Part shown: piece by piece, positions 32,741-42,410 of the stretch
Numbering within the stretch: position 1 is the stretch's first letter
Layout: every line of letters starts with the position of its first letter
Translations under genes and position numbers: made by a program
NCBI GenBank assembly: GCA_017617525.1
Contig: JAFZWA010000021.1
Location: forward strand, 1 to 64,000
Length of the DNA stretch: 64,000 nt
Origin: Clostridiales bacterium
GTDB taxonomy: Bacteria > Bacillota > Clostridia > Saccharofermentanales > Saccharofermentanaceae
Direction: 5' to 3'
Notes under the pieces: model-generated
Seen by the model: the letters and a program-made list of their open reading frames with translations, nothing else
The model's database searches: none
Told to the model about the DNA's origin: nothing

Positions 32741-35371
32741 TCAGTAATACTCTTTTCGAATTCCCTCGACAACGTCGTCTGTCATGGTCGTGGAAAGACC
32801 GATAGCTGTAGTTCCTACGACGACAAGCATATGCACGAGGACAACGATGGCGAAGTACGGGAGGTTGATGTATCCCGTGAGGTTTCTTCCCATCGTGACG
32901 GCGATCATTCCGAGGGACGCGTAAAGGATCAGAAGCAGCGTCGCGATACTCTCGAAGAAGTAGATGATACTCTCGAAAATGACCATCCGGAAAAGAGTTT
33001 TTCTGGACATGCCGACGGCCGTAAGAAGAATGTATTCCTTCCTTCTGAAAACGATGTTGCTGATTACGGTCATGACGACGTTCAAAAAACACATGAAACT
33101 CAGCATCGCGACATATCCGTACATAATGATGCGGACGAGCGAATTGACGGCGCGGGCCGCGCGCGAATTGATGCCCATGTCGACGAGATGATCCGTCAGA
33201 TAGAGGTTGTTCTGCAGGATCTCCTTCATGGTTCCGATCGCGGAGACCGGTTTTTCCGCCATGTACTGGAATACCTCAAGTCCCGGAGTGTCTTTCAGAC
33301 GATAGTAATCGAGACGGGAAAGCGGGACATAGATCACCGGAACCGAATCTCGGATCAAGGTCTCCTTGGAAAGATCGATATCCTGTATCGGAACGAGCGG
33401 GACCGAAAGAGAATCTAATTCCCCATAGCGGATATGCAGAACCATACTTTCCGGCAGCGAAGAAAAAGCATTTTTTTCTCCCAGGTTAGTTCCTTCCTCA
33501 TCGTAATACAAGTACGAGCCGTTAATGAGGCATACCTGTGATCCGTAGGAAAGGGACGGGTCCGGATCGATGCCGTTCCTGTTGCAGATATCGCGCCAGG
33601 AAGCGTCATCGATGAACACCATATTCACTTCAAGAAACTCATTCGTTCCATCGGATTTCGGTTGAAGCAGCGCCCGATCTGTTTCGGAAGAAGCGTACCC
33701 TTTCGGAATCTCGACCCACTGCTCGAATACCTCATACTCCAGTCGTCCGGAAGTGACGGTATCCACTCCCTGAAGTTCGTAGAATATGGCCTCGTCTTCA
33801 TTGGTCAGGCCGCGGTCACCCGTATAATTCATGTAGCTGATGACGTTGTCGGAGCCCTCCTCATGCACCTGGAAATTTTTCGTAACGGACGTAACGAGCA
33901 TATTCGCGAAAAGGATCATGAAGCAGCTGGCCATGATCGAAATGACCGTGGCAAGATATCTTTTTCTGTAGCGCTGATAATTCTTAAGTGAAAGCGCTCC
34001 GGTAAATCCCAGAAGGCGCGCGGTGATCGCGTGCGTTTTCTTTCTTTCACGGCCTCTGCCGTAATTGTCCTTGACGCGGACCGCTTCGATCGGAAGGACT
34101 CTGGAGACCTGAAGTACCGGCAGAAAGATCGCGACAAAGATCGTAACGAGCGACATGAAAGCGGCGCCGAGCGTGTTCTGATATCCGATCCTGAAGGTCA
34201 GGTCGATGCTCTTTACGATGAAGTAGTTTCCGGCATCGCTTCCGAGGTCACTTAAGGCGTTAAGAAGAAGGTAACTGCTTCCCTGACCAAGAAGGATACC
34301 GATCGGAATACCGATGATCGAATACAGGAACGCCTCCGTAAACATCAGTTCCCGAACCTGTCTTCTCGTGGCGCCTACGGACTTCAAAAGTCCGATCGCG
34401 CGAAGTCTCTCCGCCGAGGAGGATGAGAAGGAATTGTAGATGAGCATGATGGCGAGAAGCGCGATCATGCTGATGGTCGCGGCCGAAACGATACCAATGA
34501 TGAGATGCACGCGGCTGTCATCCGCGGAGTTCTCCATTCGGATAAAGTCCTTGTTGTACAGGCAGTCATCCTCGAGGTCAAAATGGTCGTTGGTGAACAC
34601 GATATAGTCCGCAGGATCCTTTAGCTGAAAAAACGCGTTTACCGCCGCGCCGCCCATGAGATCATCCGATGTGGTGAGCACGGTGTTGGTGGCGAATTCT
34701 TTCCACTTCGCGTACTCCGGTACGGCAAAATAACCGACGATCGTATATTCTTTAGATCCGATCGCGAAAAGCTGTTCGTTTATGGTTCCGTCCTTGTCAC
34801 GGCATATCCCCTGAAGGTTCATGACCTTCTTGCCCTCCGAATAGCGGGCATACATATCCAGCCGGATCGTCGATCCAAGTGCGAACTGTTCTCTTCCGTC
34901 CGAATACATCTCCAGGGAAATGATCGCTTCGGAACTGTTTTCCGGAAGTCGTCCGAGGACGACCGGAAGGTCGCAGAGCTCGGCAAAATTCGGACTCATC
35001 GCTCCGACGAAATACATGTACTTATAGTTGCTGGAATAATAAGGGATCGTGACCGCGTCCGTGTCGTTTCTTCTGTTGAAGCCGGGATTATATCCGATCT
35101 CCTGGATATACGCGGGGCTGCTGATGCGATCGTCTTTTAAGACTCTCTGGTAATCCATGGAAGTCATAGAATAGGCCTGCACATGCCACTTTCCGTAATC
35201 GTCGTCAGCGAAGCTCTGAAGGACGTCCACCGCGCACTGATGCGCCGAAGCGACGATACAAAACATCATCGTCGCGACGATGATTCCGATCAGCGTCAGG
35301 ATCGAACGTCCCTTATTGGCAAATACCGTACGTTTGGCATACCTGCTGACGATATTGGGAGTGCGGCTCAT
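32741..35371 (-). CDS. ABC transporter permease, FtsX/MacB-type with two FtsX domains
   Basis: The 876-aa protein shows about eight membrane helices arranged as two FtsX units. TM1 (LTLIGIIVATMMFCIVAS) is followed by an extracytoplasmic domain (about 45-285) and a helix cluster near 290-420 with LKSVGATRRQV. The second unit starts near 480, with a second extracytoplasmic domain and C-terminal helices. Such permeases are mechanotransmission transporters or peptide/lipid exporters. It overlaps the ATPase stop by 4 nt and is the last gene of the RR-HK-ATPase-permease operon. Confidence 0.88.
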   Translation of the reverse strand: MSRTPNIVSRYAKRTVFANKGRSILTLIGIIVATMMFCIVASAHQCAVDVLQSFADDDYGKWHVQAYSMTSMDYQRVLKDDRISSPAYIQEIGYNPGFNRRNDTDAVTIPYYSSNYKYMYFVGAMSPNFAELCDLPVVLGRLPENSSEAIISLEMYSDGREQFALGSTIRLDMYARYSEGKKVMNLQGICRDKDGTINEQLFAIGSKEYTIVGYFAVPEYAKWKEFATNTVLTTSDDLMGGAAVNAFFQLKDPADYIVFTNDHFDLEDDCLYNKDFIRMENSADDSRVHLIIGIVSAATISMIALLAIMLIYNSFSSSSAERLRAIGLLKSVGATRRQVRELMFTEAFLYSIIGIPIGILLGQGSSYLLLNALSDLGSDAGNYFIVKSIDLTFRIGYQNTLGAAFMSLVTIFVAIFLPVLQVSRVLPIEAVRVKDNYGRGRERKKTHAITARLLGFTGALSLKNYQRYRKRYLATVISIMASCFMILFANMLVTSVTKNFQVHEEGSDNVISYMNYTGDRGLTNEDEAIFYELQGVDTVTSGRLEYEVFEQWVEIPKGYASSETDRALLQPKSDGTNEFLEVNMVFIDDASWRDICNRNGIDPDPSLSYGSQVCLINGSYLYYDEEGTNLGEKNAFSSLPESMVLHIRYGELDSLSVPLVPIQDIDLSKETLIRDSVPVIYVPLSRLDYYRLKDTPGLEVFQYMAEKPVSAIGTMKEILQNNLYLTDHLVDMGINSRAARAVNSLVRIIMYGYVAMLSFMCFLNVVMTVISNIVFRRKEYILLTAVGMSRKTLFRMVIFESIIYFFESIATLLLILYASLGMIAVTMGRNLTGYINLPYFAIVVLVHMLVVVGTTAIGLSTTMTDDVVEGIRKEYY

Positions 35372-36051
35372 TTACGGATCACCTCATCATGCTCGATCCG
35401 TCCGTCGCGGATCGTAATGATGCGTTTGGCCTGAAGCGCGACATTCTCATCATGCGTGATAAGCACTGTCGTCTGGTTGTATTTCTGATTGGAATAGCGG
35501 AGAAGCTCAACGACTTCCTGGCTGTTTTTCGAGTCCAGGTTACCTGTCGGTTCGTCCGCGAGAAGGATCGTCGGCGCGTTGATCAGCGCACGGCCGATCG
35601 CGACACGCTGCTGCTGACCGCCGGAAAGCTGATTCGGGAAAGCGTCTCTTTTTTCGGAAAGCCCCAGAAGCTCCAAAAGCTCATCGAGTCGTTCCTGATT
35701 GACTTTTCTATGATCCAAAAGCACCGGCATCGTGATATTTTCGACGACCGTCAGTACCGGGATGAGGTTAAAGAACTGGTACACAAGTCCGATCTCTCTT
35801 CTTCGGAAGATCGAGAGCTGCTCGTCGTTCTGCTTGAAAATATCCTTTCCGTCCACCATGACCGTGCCGGATGTCGGTCGGTCAACACCTCCGAGCATGT
35901 GAAGGAGTGTGGATTTTCCGGAACCGGAAGCACCGATGATCGCGACGAACTCACCTTTTTCAATACTCAGCGAAACATCGTTCAGAGCGGCAACGACGTT
36001 CTCGTCCTTACCGTATGTTTTTGTCAGATGTTCTGCTCTTAAGATCTCCAT
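35368..36051 (-). CDS. ABC transporter ATP-binding protein (MacB/LolD type)
   Basis: The 227-aa ATPase has Walker A GASGSGKST, Q-loop YQFFNL, signature LSGGQQQRVAIGRAL and Walker B ILLADEPTGNLD. The YQFFNL/LADEPTGNLD pattern is typical of the LolD/MacB/BceA group that drives FtsX-type permeases. It is encoded 3 nt after the kinase and overlaps the permease start. Confidence 0.93.
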   Translation of the reverse strand: MEILRAEHLTKTYGKDENVVAALNDVSLSIEKGEFVAIIGASGSGKSTLLHMLGGVDRPTSGTVMVDGKDIFKQNDEQLSIFRRREIGLVYQFFNLIPVLTVVENITMPVLLDHRKVNQERLDELLELLGLSEKRDAFPNQLSGGQQQRVAIGRALINAPTILLADEPTGNLDSKNSQEVVELLRYSNQKYNQTTVLITHDENVALQAKRIITIRDGRIEHDEVIRK

Positions 36052-36054
36052 AGC

Positions 36055-37065
36055 TTACCTCTTCGACGAATAGAAACGCACCGTGAATACCGCGCCTGTC
36101 TCAGGCTTTTCGCGGTTGCCCGCGCGGATGGTTCCGTTCTGTCTTTCCACGATCATTTTACTTAAAGCCAGGCCGATACCGATGCTGGTATTAAGGGCCA
36201 CTTTTCCTCGGTAAAAGCGCTCGAATACGTGCGGGATGTCTTCGGGATCGATACCCGTTCCCGTATCCTGGATCACGATCTCCGTATAGATCGGAGTGTG
36301 TTTGACGTTGATCTCGATCTTTCCTCCGGACGGCGTATGTTCCATACAGTTCTTAAGGATGTTTCCGATCGCTTCGCAGGTCCACATCATGTCGCCGCGT
36401 ACGATCGCGTCATCCGGAACGTTCATCGACAGCGTAACGCCGTTGATATCGAGCGGAACGGCAAGCGTATCGGAAGCTCTTCTCAGCATATCTTTGACGT
36501 TATATTCTTTCGTTTCGAAGAAGACGGTATCGGCGTCGATCTTACTCATCTTCAGGAGCGTATTGATCAGCCACTCGATACGGTTTAAGCCCTGCATCAT
36601 CTCGCCGAGAAGATCGAATCTCTTGTCATCAGAAAGCTCCGCGTCCGAAAACATATCGACGACGATATTCATGGAAGTAAGCGGTGTTCGAAGCTGATGG
36701 GCGATATCCGCGATGGAGTCCGAAAGGAATCTCTTATCCGCCATGAGCTGGGAAGCCTGCTCGCGAAGGCGGATGACCAGCTTATGGATCTCCGAGCTTA
36801 AGATCGCGACCTCTCCCTCTTTATACTCTTCGAACTTGACATCTTCCGCGCCGTGAAGGATCTTGTCGATCGAATCCGAAAGCTCGGCGATCCTTCTGTA
36901 GCGAGTAATGTCCGCGATCACACGGATCAAAAGAAGCAAAAGAGCCGTTACAATGACAGCAACGGCTGAAGTCCAACTCAGAAGCGAAGCCGCTCCCGCA
37001 AGAAGGATCACGATCACTATGGAAATAAGATACTCACGGCGTAATTCCGCGTTATTTCGAAACAT
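36055..37065 (-). CDS. Intramembrane-sensing histidine kinase
   Basis: The 336-aa kinase has two N-terminal helices (about 13-30 and 33-50) with almost no loop between them, the mark of intramembrane-sensing kinases. HisKA (phospho-His in DIAHQLRTPLTS near residue 121) and an HATPase (N-box NILKNCMEHT, G-box GIGLALSKMIV) follow. Such kinases usually take their signal from the adjacent ABC transporter rather than binding a ligand. It begins 2 nt after the response regulator. Confidence 0.9.
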   Translation of the reverse strand: MFRNNAELRREYLISIVIVILLAGAASLLSWTSAVAVIVTALLLLLIRVIADITRYRRIAELSDSIDKILHGAEDVKFEEYKEGEVAILSSEIHKLVIRLREQASQLMADKRFLSDSIADIAHQLRTPLTSMNIVVDMFSDAELSDDKRFDLLGEMMQGLNRIEWLINTLLKMSKIDADTVFFETKEYNVKDMLRRASDTLAVPLDINGVTLSMNVPDDAIVRGDMMWTCEAIGNILKNCMEHTPSGGKIEINVKHTPIYTEIVIQDTGTGIDPEDIPHVFERFYRGKVALNTSIGIGLALSKMIVERQNGTIRAGNREKPETGAVFTVRFYSSKR

Positions 37066-37067
37066 GC

Positions 37068-37742
37068 TTACTCCCCGGCTTTATAACCGAAACCGCGGAT
37101 CGTACGGATCAGTACCGGTTCTGCCGGATCGTCCTCGATCTTTTCGCGGAGACGCTTGATATATACGGTAAGGGTGTTGTCGTTAACATACTCGCCGCCG
37201 ACATCCCAGAGATCCTGGAGAAGCTTGGCGCGTGTCAGTACGACACCCTGATTATTGGCAAACAGAAGTAAGAGACGATACTCCAAAGCGGAAAGGATGA
37301 TCTCGTTTCCGTTCTTGCTGACATTGGCACGTGCGGTATCGATCTTGACGTTTCCGAGTTCAACGACATCGGAAGCCTTGTGGCTTCTTCTCATGACGCT
37401 CTTGATACGGGAGAGCATCTCTCTCGGACGGAAAGGCTTGCTGATGTAGTCATCCGCGCCCATATCCAGGCCCGTGACGACACTGTACTCATCACCGGAC
37501 GCCGTTACGAAAATGACCGGGATATCGGCTTTCTGAGCCTTGATCGCCGCGCAGACGGCATATCCGTTTCCGTCGGTCAGGGAAATATCGATCAGCGCAA
37601 GATCAAAGGTTTCCGTCTCGATCTTGTTCATCGCCGTCGTCTGACCCGGAGCCCAGATAACTTCGAATCCTTCAGATTTCAAAAACGCAGATAATGTGGT
37701 TACGATGCTGGAATCGTCTTCAACAAGTAAAATTCTTCCCAT
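37068..37742 (-). CDS. OmpR-family response regulator
   Basis: The 224-aa regulator has a receiver domain (VEDDSS, phospho-Asp in LALIDISLTDGNGYA, SKPF) and a winged helix (LSALEYRLLLLFANNQGVVL). It is the first gene of a four-gene operon with kinase, ATPase and FtsX permease, a Bce-like envelope-stress or antimicrobial-peptide response arrangement. A promoter lies about 90 nt upstream. Confidence 0.93.
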   Translation of the reverse strand: MGRILLVEDDSSIVTTLSAFLKSEGFEVIWAPGQTTAMNKIETETFDLALIDISLTDGNGYAVCAAIKAQKADIPVIFVTASGDEYSVVTGLDMGADDYISKPFRPREMLSRIKSVMRRSHKASDVVELGNVKIDTARANVSKNGNEIILSALEYRLLLLFANNQGVVLTRAKLLQDLWDVGGEYVNDNTLTVYIKRLREKIEDDPAEPVLIRTIRGFGYKAGE

Positions 37743-37828
37743 AATCTATCCTCACTATTCCCTTTGGGCAGAAAGATGGTCACATCCCTCGTCTACTGCC
37801 TTCTCAAAAGCATACCTCTGCCCCTATC

Positions 37829-37858
37829 AGTATAATTAAATTCTACAATTATTTACAA
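37829..37858 (-). promoter_or_regulatory. Promoter of the RR-HK-ABC operon
   Basis: TTGTAA (37858-37853), 18 bp, TATACT (37834-37829) on the reverse strand, between the ABC-CPBP gene and the response regulator. Confidence 0.5.
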
Positions 37859-37876
37859 GGAAATATGTGACTAAAA

Positions 37877-40147
37877 TCACACATTAGCGGGTTTTTCATT
37901 TTTTCTTGTCACAAAGAAGATGATAAACGCGATCGCGATCACGATCGTAACGCACAGGCCGCCCTCCGGTCCGAAGTCGCCGCCGCTCATAAGATCCGTG
38001 CTCATTTTGGTATAGCCCGAAGCAAAGATCGATGCCGACTGTGGGTTTCCGCTGACCTCAAGTCCGAAAAGGTTGCCCTGGCAGAAATTCCAGAGAGTAT
38101 GCATCGCGCAGACCCGGTAGATGTGTCCGTCACGAAGCGCGATCAGCGCGAAAAGCACCGCGATCAGAACAAGGTTGATCATCGCGAGGACCGAGAATCC
38201 GGCGTTTGATGCGTGCATTATGGAGAAGCAGAACGACGAGAAGAATACGGCAAAAGGTACTCCCAGTCTTCCGGCGATACGAGGCATCATGTAGCCTCTC
38301 ATCATGATCTCTTCCGTCGCGCCCTGCGGGATCCACATCAGGATATAGAAGATGAACAGGAGTGCGTTGTCCGAAGAAAGGGCGAAGCCTTTAAAGGAGA
38401 CCTGACCGGTAACAAACATCACGACATAAACGCAGGAGATCATCAGGAAGCCGAGACCCATGCCCATGAGATACATCTTCCAGGGGGCCTTCTTTCCTTG
38501 CTCGGAAAGTGCTTTTCCCGAAGAAAAGCCCATCGTCGAGAGCTTGTTCTTCTCGAGAAATCTCACGATCAGCATGTACGCGCCGATGATGCACCAGTAG
38601 CCGATACCCATGAACAGGATAAAGTAGTTGTTCGACATGAATTCCGAGAACAGTGCCGCGGACTCGTCCATGACGTCGCGGACTTTGCCGAGTCCCGAGA
38701 TATCACGGAACATGTTGAGGAAGCGGACGGACGCCGTTGTCTTCATGTAGGAGATGATCGCGGGGATCATCGCGAGCAGCTGGAATACGGAAAGAAGCGC
38801 GAGCGGGAGCATCGCGTGGCCGAACAGGAAGCGGACCAGCGGCTTTCTCTTACGAGGACGGTAACCGAATACATTTGCTCTCGCGCGGGAAACGTAGTCG
38901 TCCGCCTCTTTCTTCGCACGGGCGGCCGCTTTTCGAAGCTCCTTATCCGACTTGGACTCGACCGCTACCGTGAACATCTCGGTCTGAAGGAGACGGTGGG
39001 ATACAAGAAGCGCGATGACGGCAAGCAATACAGACGTCAGGCAGCACGCGGCGATCGGAAGGACTTTCATCGTTCCCATCAGGCAGTCGCCGATGCCGTA
39101 GAAATGTCCGTAGATCGGCAGATAGTAGTTGATCAGGTTCGGAGATGTCGTGTTCATGCAGGTCACGCAGGCAACAAGAACGATCAGGAAGATCGGCAGG
39201 AAGGCCGTCTGCGCGGACACGATCGAGTTACTCATGCAGGAGATGAGGATCGTGATCGCGGCGATCATGATCGCAAGTGACAGCGCCAGGAAAAGCGTTC
39301 CGATGACACCGGAAGGAGGTGTCCCGAACATGATCAGAATTATGAGGATGCCGCACGGGATAAGCGCGTGCAGAAGAACACCCAGGAAGTTTCCGAGTAC
39401 GATCGTTCCCCTCGTCATCGGAGTCATCAGAAGCGCGGCAAATGTACCTCTCTCCTTCTCACCCGCGATCGCGTTCATGCCGATCAGCATACATACGTAC
39501 ATGATGAAGATGAAGAACAGAAGGGGCACGACGAGACGGAACAGCCTGTCTTTGGCCATATTCCCGTATGTAGGTCTTTCCAGCGCCTCTGTCGTGATCC
39601 ACGGAGTGTCAAACTCCGGGAGAGCGACGCCCAGTTCATCAGAAAGATATCGATAGTATCTGTTATCAAAAACTTCTTCCAGGAAGGTATCCCGCATGCT
39701 GGCATACTCGAGATGATCCGTAGATATAAACGTCAGGATCTCCGGCTTTTCGGGGACGTATTTTTCCAGTGCTTTTTCATCAAAATCTTCTTCGAAAACA
39801 ATGACCATATACGCGTCGTATTCATCCATCCATTTCGAGAACGTGAACACATCGTAGTAAGCATCCGTTTTCTTGTACTTGATCCCGTAGCGCAGATTCA
39901 GGTATTTCGACTTCGCGTATTCTCTAAAGGAATCCGGCGCGTTGACCATGACGACATTTGAGTCATAGTCGTTGCCGTCTTCTCCCGTCCTGCGCTCGTA
40001 CCACATACGCATGATGCTGGTAAAAAAGAGGAGCACTACAAGGACAAATCCGAGGCATGCCACAAGTGTGATCACAGAAGCCTGTGACCTCATCGAATGG
40101 TTTTTGCCGAATGTTTTTCGGATCAAAGCCCGTAGTGAGCGATTCAT
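37877..40147 (-). CDS. ABC-2 permease fused to a CPBP intramembrane metalloprotease
   Basis: The 756-aa protein has two parts. Residues 1 to about 390 form an ABC-2/NatB-type permease: a first helix, an extracytoplasmic domain (about 60-200), and five helices with GEKERGTFAALLMTPM. After a charged linker, residues about 440-745 carry a CPBP (Abi) protease: EEIMMRG (catalytic EExxxR), FSIMHAS (FxxxH) and HTLWNF (HxxxN). The fusion links transport to membrane proteolysis. It starts 2 nt after the ATPase stop, with its SD inside that gene. Confidence 0.9.
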   Translation of the reverse strand: MNRSLRALIRKTFGKNHSMRSQASVITLVACLGFVLVVLLFFTSIMRMWYERRTGEDGNDYDSNVVMVNAPDSFREYAKSKYLNLRYGIKYKKTDAYYDVFTFSKWMDEYDAYMVIVFEEDFDEKALEKYVPEKPEILTFISTDHLEYASMRDTFLEEVFDNRYYRYLSDELGVALPEFDTPWITTEALERPTYGNMAKDRLFRLVVPLLFFIFIMYVCMLIGMNAIAGEKERGTFAALLMTPMTRGTIVLGNFLGVLLHALIPCGILIILIMFGTPPSGVIGTLFLALSLAIMIAAITILISCMSNSIVSAQTAFLPIFLIVLVACVTCMNTTSPNLINYYLPIYGHFYGIGDCLMGTMKVLPIAACCLTSVLLAVIALLVSHRLLQTEMFTVAVESKSDKELRKAAARAKKEADDYVSRARANVFGYRPRKRKPLVRFLFGHAMLPLALLSVFQLLAMIPAIISYMKTTASVRFLNMFRDISGLGKVRDVMDESAALFSEFMSNNYFILFMGIGYWCIIGAYMLIVRFLEKNKLSTMGFSSGKALSEQGKKAPWKMYLMGMGLGFLMISCVYVVMFVTGQVSFKGFALSSDNALLFIFYILMWIPQGATEEIMMRGYMMPRIAGRLGVPFAVFFSSFCFSIMHASNAGFSVLAMINLVLIAVLFALIALRDGHIYRVCAMHTLWNFCQGNLFGLEVSGNPQSASIFASGYTKMSTDLMSGGDFGPEGGLCVTIVIAIAFIIFFVTRKNEKPANV

Positions 40148-40149
40148 TC

Positions 40150-40884
40150 TTAACCCTCCCTGTGGTATTCGGAATACAGTTTGAAGAATGCCTCTTCAAA
40201 GTTTTTACTGTTGGTCTTTGCAGTAAGTTCGGGGGCCGATCCCTGATCGACGATACGTCCGTCCACCAGGATCGCGATCTCATCGCAGAGCTGCTCGGCG
40301 ACCGAGAAAATGTGTGTGGAAAGAAGCACGCAGCAGTTCTTTTCCTTCAGTTCCAGAAGATAATCCATGACCTGTCTTGAAGTCAGGATGTCCAGTCCGT
40401 TCGTCGGTTCGTCGAAGATGATCACCTCCGGACGGTGGATCAGAGAGATCACGATGGAGACCTTCTGCTTCATGCCGGTGGAAAGCTCGGCGATCTTTTT
40501 GTCCGCGAAAGGGGTGATGCCGAATCTGGTGAAGCTCTCTGCTTTTCTCGCCTCGATCTCCTCTTGCGGGATATCATAAAGCTCGCTGAAAAAGCGGAAG
40601 AGCTGATTCGGCGTTGAAAGCGGGTCGAGCTTGATCTCTGTCGTGAGAAAACCGATCCTTTTTCTAACTTCCTGCGCGGAGGAAGTCGTGTCCATTCCGC
40701 AGATCGAGACCAGTCCGGATGTCGGCATAAGGAGAGTCGCGATCATCTGCATGAGCGTTGTCTTGCCGGCTCCGTTCGGGCCGAGAAGACCGAAGATCTG
40801 CCCCTTTTCTACCTGGAAGCTGACATCGTTCACGACCATGTCGCGCTTGTTATATCTTTTACTTACGTGATTTACCGAAATCAT
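40150..40884 (-). CDS. ABC transporter ATP-binding protein (NatA-like)
   Basis: The 244-aa ATPase has Walker A GPNGAGKTT near residue 38, signature LSTGMKQKVSIV, and Walker B VIIFDEPTNGLD. It resembles the ATPase at 8836-9603 and probably arose from the same family. Its start has SD AAGGAGG and overlaps the preceding permease by 26 nt. It likely drives both flanking permeases as an asymmetric ABC-2 exporter. Confidence 0.92.
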   Translation of the reverse strand: MISVNHVSKRYNKRDMVVNDVSFQVEKGQIFGLLGPNGAGKTTLMQMIATLLMPTSGLVSICGMDTTSSAQEVRKRIGFLTTEIKLDPLSTPNQLFRFFSELYDIPQEEIEARKAESFTRFGITPFADKKIAELSTGMKQKVSIVISLIHRPEVIIFDEPTNGLDILTSRQVMDYLLELKEKNCCVLLSTHIFSVAEQLCDEIAILVDGRIVDQGSAPELTAKTNSKNFEEAFFKLYSEYHREG

Positions 40885-42166
40885 CTTGACCTCCTTCTGA
40901 GATATGGATCATGCCGTCCTGACTTCTGATGCATGCCGCAAAGAGCAATGCCGCGACGAGCAGATTGAATGTGCTTACTAAGATGAAAGTGCCGACCGTT
41001 TCTTTTCCGAGGAATATATCCCGGATCAGCATGATCGAGTTATGGATCGGGATCAGATATTCCGCCAGAAGCGCGTCAGACGGGCGGAACATATTTCCGA
41101 AGAATTCAAAGATCAGAAGGACCAGCGGAACCTGAAGATTCATGATCACATCCTGCATTCTTCGGATCTTAAACGTAATACCGAAGCAGACCATGGCCAT
41201 GATGATCGCCGCGAACAGAAGCGCGATCATGAACATAAGGAACTGCGGCAGAGTCAAGAACAGACCGAACGGCAGAAGGGAATATGCGCTGTTGCTTCGG
41301 TTCAGCCACGAGGAGAAAAACATGAGAAGATATGTCACAACGGCGCCAACCATTCCGACAAATATGACCATCAGTGCTTTTCCCGTGATCATCGCCTGCT
41401 TGGAAATAGGTGTCAGATAGACCTTCGTAAGGAATCCGTTCTGGCGCTGGGAAGCGAGAGTCTCCGCGGTCAGCGAATAGATGCAGTAATACATCAGAAG
41501 GATCATCATGCTCGGGATGGTTCTCGCGGCACCGGCATTTGCCGTCGCGCGGTTTCTCGTGACAAAAGTAAACGGGTTAAACGCGTCTACCGACCAGCGT
41601 TCTCCTCCGCCCGCTTTCACATAGGCCTCTCCGAGATTGTCCAACAGGTAGTCGGAATAGGCATCTCCCATGTCCACCCTGAACTGTTCTGCCTGAAGGT
41701 AATTGGCGTAGTTTCCGTCGTAAAAGATCTCCACACGAGAAAAAAGCGTCCGCGTGCTCTGCCCGAGCGCGAGACGTTCATAGTATTCTTCGATAACATC
41801 ATCAAAATCGGTTCTCTGATTGTTCTCGGAAGCGCCGAAACAAACAACGATGCGGCCTTTTTCCATCAGATCGGAAAAGTACTTCGCACCCATCTCGACC
41901 GCTTCCTCTTCGTCGTACCATGTAAATGAATAGAAGGATGATTTATTATATGATTCCGCAAATTCCACAAAGGAATCCGGAGCTCCGATCACGGTAACGG
42001 GGCGGCTCTGAAGGCTGCCGGTAGTAAGATAATTCATCAGAAGCGGGAATACGTTGATCGCGGCCAGAAGAAGAAGCGCAGGCAGAAGAAAAACCGTCAT
42101 GGTTTTTCTCCAGTTGCCGATGATCTTACTCATCTCCCATTTAAAGATCGTAGATGTGTGCCGCAT
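40859..42166 (-). CDS. ABC-2 type transporter permease
   Basis: The 435-aa permease has a first helix (MTVFLLPALLLLAAINVFPLL), an extracytoplasmic domain (about 45-200) and about five further helices. The segment ETLASQRQNGFLTKVYLTPI is the typical ABC-2 cytoplasmic loop. It parallels the N-terminal half of the ABC-CPBP fusion two genes downstream. The start at 42166 follows GAGG by 5 nt; an ATG seven codons earlier has no SD. A TATAAT at 42252-42247 is the likely -10. Confidence 0.85.
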   Translation of the reverse strand: MRHTSTIFKWEMSKIIGNWRKTMTVFLLPALLLLAAINVFPLLMNYLTTGSLQSRPVTVIGAPDSFVEFAESYNKSSFYSFTWYDEEEAVEMGAKYFSDLMEKGRIVVCFGASENNQRTDFDDVIEEYYERLALGQSTRTLFSRVEIFYDGNYANYLQAEQFRVDMGDAYSDYLLDNLGEAYVKAGGGERWSVDAFNPFTFVTRNRATANAGAARTIPSMMILLMYYCIYSLTAETLASQRQNGFLTKVYLTPISKQAMITGKALMVIFVGMVGAVVTYLLMFFSSWLNRSNSAYSLLPFGLFLTLPQFLMFMIALLFAAIIMAMVCFGITFKIRRMQDVIMNLQVPLVLLIFEFFGNMFRPSDALLAEYLIPIHNSIMLIRDIFLGKETVGTFILVSTFNLLVAALLFAACIRSQDGMIHISEGGQDDFGKSRK

Positions 42167-42328
42167 GTTTACCTCAATAAATACCATTTACCATTCTGCC
42201 TTAGTGGAAGAAAATTCGCAACAGAAATGCTTGATCTACGTTTTCATTATATCGGCTCACCCCTTCAAAAAGGTTAAAGCAAAGATTCAGTTTCTATGAA
42301 CATTCTGAAAACGCAAACGAATAAAGAG

Positions 42329-42373
42329 CAAAAAGTATCTCCCTTGTGGCGCTGTTTGAGCCACAAGGGAGAT
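42329..42373 (-). terminator. Terminator of the pta-ackA operon
   Basis: A perfect 14-bp stem (ATCTCCCTTGTGGC/GCCACAAGGGAGAT) around a 9-nt loop, with TTTTT after it on the reverse strand, 38 nt beyond the ackA stop. Confidence 0.92.
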
Positions 42374-42410
42374 CTTTTACTCTTTAATATTCGGTCGTCA
42401 GAGACGGAAG

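Noticed and set aside
37860-37880. Weak hairpin TGTGA/TCACA after the ABC-CPBP gene as terminator.
   Set aside because: Only 5 bp of AT-containing stem with a poor U-tract; too weak to annotate.
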